A stretch of 64,000 nucleotides of DNA. Origin: Deminuibacter sp966424055. Its GTDB lineage: Bacteria > Bacteroidota > Bacteroidia > Chitinophagales > Chitinophagaceae. Location: contig CBJLMB010000007.1 in the NCBI GenBank assembly GCA_966424055.1, positions 1-64,000 on the forward strand, read 5' to 3'. The position numbers were made by a program, and so were the translations under genes. The notes beneath the pieces were generated by a model. That model saw only the letters and a list, made by a program, of their open reading frames with translations. It did not search any database and was not told the DNA's origin. Within the stretch, counting starts at the first letter, position 1, and the number at the start of each line of letters is the position of its first letter. This document shows positions 61,804-64,000 of the stretch, piece after piece.

Positions 61804-61900
61804 CACACTGCCAACTGCCGCCTGCCACGGACTGTGGACTGCCCACTGCCTACTGCCTACTGCGGACTGCCCACTACCTACTGTGAACTGCCACTACCCA
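61804..61900. repeat. intergenic repeat, family B (long copy)
   Basis: A run of 7-10 bp units of the type ACTGCCNACTGCC, CTACTGC and GGACTGCCCACT spans about 95 bp. The same unit reverse-complemented occurs at 34554-34584. It has strong strand asymmetry (C/T-rich) and no coding potential. Confidence 0.75.
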
Positions 61901-62120
61901 CCACCCGGGAACGATTGCGTAAAAAAAGGTAAATGGAAAAAGAAATGCTTCGAAATACTTTGATAGCTTGCCCATAGACGTAACCGATTGCATCTTGCCA
62001 AAATCGCTTATGTATGGAACAGAAGATCCTGCTCTACTGCCTGCTGCTGGCCTGCATTTCAGGGTAGAGCCATTGACGCAATAATAAAATGGGATAATAC
62101 ATAAAGCACAATAAAACGAT

Positions 62121-63773
62121 ATGAACCTGTTTCCAAAAAAAAGCACTATCCTGTTATTCCTAACGGCAATGATGCTGATGCGAACACAGGCGCAAACAGG
62201 CGAAACCTATTCATGGAGCAACCTGCCGGTAATTCAGCAGCCTGTATTTAAAAAAGATACATTCAGCATTGTACAATACGGTGCCAAAGCCGATGGTACC
62301 CGTTTAAATACACAGCGCATTAATGCGGCGATCAGCGATTGCAGTAAAAAAGGCGGCGGTGTGGTGCTGGTGCCGCCAGGGCTATGGCTTACTGGCCCGC
62401 TGGTATTACAGAGCAATGTAAACCTGTGCGTGGCAAGGGCTGCAGTACTGCAGTTCACCGGCGATTTTGATCAATATCCCCTGGTGGAAGGCAATTATGA
62501 AGGCAAGCCTTCTATGCGTAATCAATCACCCTTATCCGGTACAAACCTGGAAAACATCGCTATCACCGGCGCAGGTATTATTGATGGCGGGGGCGATGCA
62601 TGGCGTATGGTGATGCGCGATAAACTGACCACTTCGCAATGGGAAAAAAAGATCGCTTCCGGCGGATTGCTGAGTGAAGATGGAAAGGCCTGGTTTCCTT
62701 CGGAGGGATCAAAAAAAGGGCGGACAATGAAAGATCCCGGTGCCATTGTTCCAGGCAAAACAGCGAAGGATTATGCCGATGTCAAAGATTTTCTTCGTCC
62801 CAACCTGCTGGTACTAACGGGCTGTAAAAAAGTGCTGCTCGAAGGGGTCACTTTCCAGAATTCACCTGCCTGGTGCCTGCACCCGTTGCTCTGCGAAGAC
62901 CTGACCCTGCGGAATGTGTATGCCAAAAACCCTGAATATGCACAGAATGGCGATGGTGTCGATATTGAATCCTGCAAAAATGTACTGGTAGAAGGCTGCA
63001 CGTTCGATGTGGGGGATGATGGCATCTGTCTTAAATCGGGCCGTGATGAGGAAGGGCGCAAACGCGGCAAACCAACGGAGAATGCAGTGATCAGGAACAA
63101 TATTGTATACCATGCGCATGGCGGCTTTGTTGTAGGCAGTGAAATGTCTGGCGGGGTACGCAATATTTTTGTATCAGACTGCTCTTTCCTGGGAACAGAT
63201 ATCGGGCTTCGTTTTAAAACTGCCAGGGGGCGTGGCGGTGTTGTGGAGAAGGTCTATGTGAAAAATATCAGCATGGAGAATATTGTGCATGAAGCCATTT
63301 TATTCGATATGTATTATTTTATGAAAGCACCGGCAGCAGACAGCAATGAAAACGTTGTTCCTCCTGTAACCGAAGCCACACCGCAGTTCCGCGATTGCTA
63401 TATCAGCGATATCGTTTGCAATGGTGCTGAAACAGGACTGTTTATAAGAGGCCTGCCCGAAATGAGTATAAAGGATATCTACCTCAGCAACCTGGTACTG
63501 AAGGCCACGAAGGGTATTGAATGCATTGCTGCTGACAATATCCGGCTGAATAATATACAGTTGTTTGCAAAGGAAACAACACCGCTTGTGGCTATTGAAA
63601 ACAGCAGGGCCATTCATTTTGATAACCTGCAGTTCAGCAATGCGGCAGTACTGTTTGGTATCAGCGGCAAAACATGCAGTGATATCAGTGCAAGCCATAC
63701 CGATTGGTCAAAAGCCGGTAATAAAGCAGTATTCCAGCATGGTGCGGCAAACACTGCATTACAGCTGCAATGA
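62121..63773 (+). CDS. GH28 polygalacturonase (pectinase)
   Basis: A secreted glycoside hydrolase of family GH28 that would cleave alpha-1,4-linked galacturonic acid in pectin or a related rhamnogalacturonan. The signal peptide ends RTQAQ. The right-handed beta-helix contains the four GH28 motifs: NGDGVD with Asp278, GDDGICLKSG with Asp299/Asp300, AHGG with His333, and RFKTARG near 364-369. FSIVQYGAKADGTRLNTQRINAAI at about 48-71 is the usual N-terminal pattern. The 550-residue length is typical for Bacteroidota members. It stands alone after a 646-bp gap; with GH35 and GH51 it supports a pectin/arabinogalactan-degrading lifestyle. Confidence 0.95.
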   Translation: MNLFPKKSTILLFLTAMMLMRTQAQTGETYSWSNLPVIQQPVFKKDTFSIVQYGAKADGTRLNTQRINAAISDCSKKGGGVVLVPPGLWLTGPLVLQSNVNLCVARAAVLQFTGDFDQYPLVEGNYEGKPSMRNQSPLSGTNLENIAITGAGIIDGGGDAWRMVMRDKLTTSQWEKKIASGGLLSEDGKAWFPSEGSKKGRTMKDPGAIVPGKTAKDYADVKDFLRPNLLVLTGCKKVLLEGVTFQNSPAWCLHPLLCEDLTLRNVYAKNPEYAQNGDGVDIESCKNVLVEGCTFDVGDDGICLKSGRDEEGRKRGKPTENAVIRNNIVYHAHGGFVVGSEMSGGVRNIFVSDCSFLGTDIGLRFKTARGRGGVVEKVYVKNISMENIVHEAILFDMYYFMKAPAADSNENVVPPVTEATPQFRDCYISDIVCNGAETGLFIRGLPEMSIKDIYLSNLVLKATKGIECIAADNIRLNNIQLFAKETTPLVAIENSRAIHFDNLQFSNAAVLFGISGKTCSDISASHTDWSKAGNKAVFQHGAANTALQLQ

Positions 63774-63926
63774 ACCTTATGCTGCAACAATAATTAAAAA
63801 ACAAAACATGCTTTTATGAAACCGCAGATGCAACCCGCCGTACGCTTGATCAGCATTGCAATAATAATATAGAGGTATATGCCAATGGCTTGGTGGAATA
63901 GGCCTGGCTTAATGGGCTGCAAGGAA

Positions 63927-63948
63927 ATGCCGGGGACTACCCCGGCAT
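63927..63948. terminator. hairpin terminator downstream of GH28
   Basis: ATGCCGGGG (63927-63935) pairs with CCCCGGCAT (63940-63948), nine pairs and a 4-nt loop, followed by GCTTGTTT. It lies about 155 bp after the GH28 stop. No gene is seen between the stop and the window end at 64000. Confidence 0.65.
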
Positions 63949-64000
63949 GCTTGTTTAAGGGCCAAATAAAAGGATATGCCCTGTTCTGTTCAATGGCTGA

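Larger units (their letters stand above)
61475..62120. other. 646-bp intergenic region between MarR and GH28
   Basis: It contains a 15-bp inverted repeat (61551-61565 with 61629-61643), a family B low-complexity repeat (61804-61900) and AT-rich leader sequence for the GH28 gene. The open frames here run through repeats and show no coding signal. Confidence 0.7.

Noticed and set aside
61696..61963. Two overlapping 78- and 82-codon frames before GH28
   Set aside because: Both run through the family B CTGCC repeat and give Pro/Cys/Leu-rich low-complexity protein.

Overview
The window reads as one contiguous piece of a Bacteroidota chromosome, most likely Chitinophagaceae (Chitinophaga/Niastella-like). 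The reasons are three adjacent SusC/SusD pairs, a hybrid two-component regulator with a periplasmic propeller, an ECF sigma/FecR pair driving an STN-domain SusC, Bacteroidota-type TAnnTTTG promoter elements, DUF6520/MauE genes, WG-repeat and SUFU-domain proteins, and lipoprotein signal peptides on the SusD-like proteins. I see no rRNA, tRNA, phage, IS element or CRISPR array, and no gene is cut by either window edge.

Region by region. (1) 1-220: a tandem intergenic repeat whose inverted counterpart lies at 57212-57456. (2) 291-1913: a secreted type B carboxylesterase. (3) 2186-20688, locus A: a hybrid two-component system (HTCS), a small secreted beta-rich protein, a CHRD lipoprotein, two SusC/SusD pairs, a metzincin-like zinc metallohydrolase lipoprotein and a GH29 alpha-L-fucosidase. 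Two promoters in this locus share the same architecture: an almost identical 21-bp box, a direct repeat at 22 bp, then 29 bp to a TAGyTTTA -7 element. They are very probably the HTCS targets. (4) 20963-29704, locus B: ECF sigma, FecR anti-sigma, STN-SusC, SusD, and a second metzincin-like lipoprotein that carries a C-terminal F5/8C domain. (5) 29874-34537: regulators and small metabolic units (autoregulated TetR; DeoR divergent from a Nudix/DUF4406 pair over a phased four-copy operator; AraC/SDR/DoxX-like/NTF2-like). (6) 34600-41461: an ABC (FtsX/MacB-type) permease and a run of small membrane or cytosolic proteins, including a SUFU-domain protein and a two-CPxC protein that resemble orphan immunity genes. 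(7) 41529-47805: a WG-repeat protein, GH35 beta-galactosidase and GH51 alpha-L-arabinofuranosidase. (8) 48033-50159: MauE/DUF6520 pair and a siderophore-interacting flavoprotein. (9) 50295-60922: TetR plus a tripartite RND efflux operon, a repeat/ncRNA-like gap, an OmpR/HK two-component system and an MscS channel. (10) 61010-63773: MarR and a GH28 polygalacturonase.

How they work together: locus A looks like a glycan or glycoprotein capture system in which the HTCS senses a periplasmic oligosaccharide and switches on two transporter pairs, a surface metalloprotease-like lipoprotein and a fucosidase. Locus B is a second import system under trans-envelope sigma control that uses a paralogous metalloprotease-like lipoprotein. 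GH35, GH51 and GH28 add plant-polysaccharide (galactan/arabinan/pectin) capacity. All functional calls rest on reading motifs; no database search was run.
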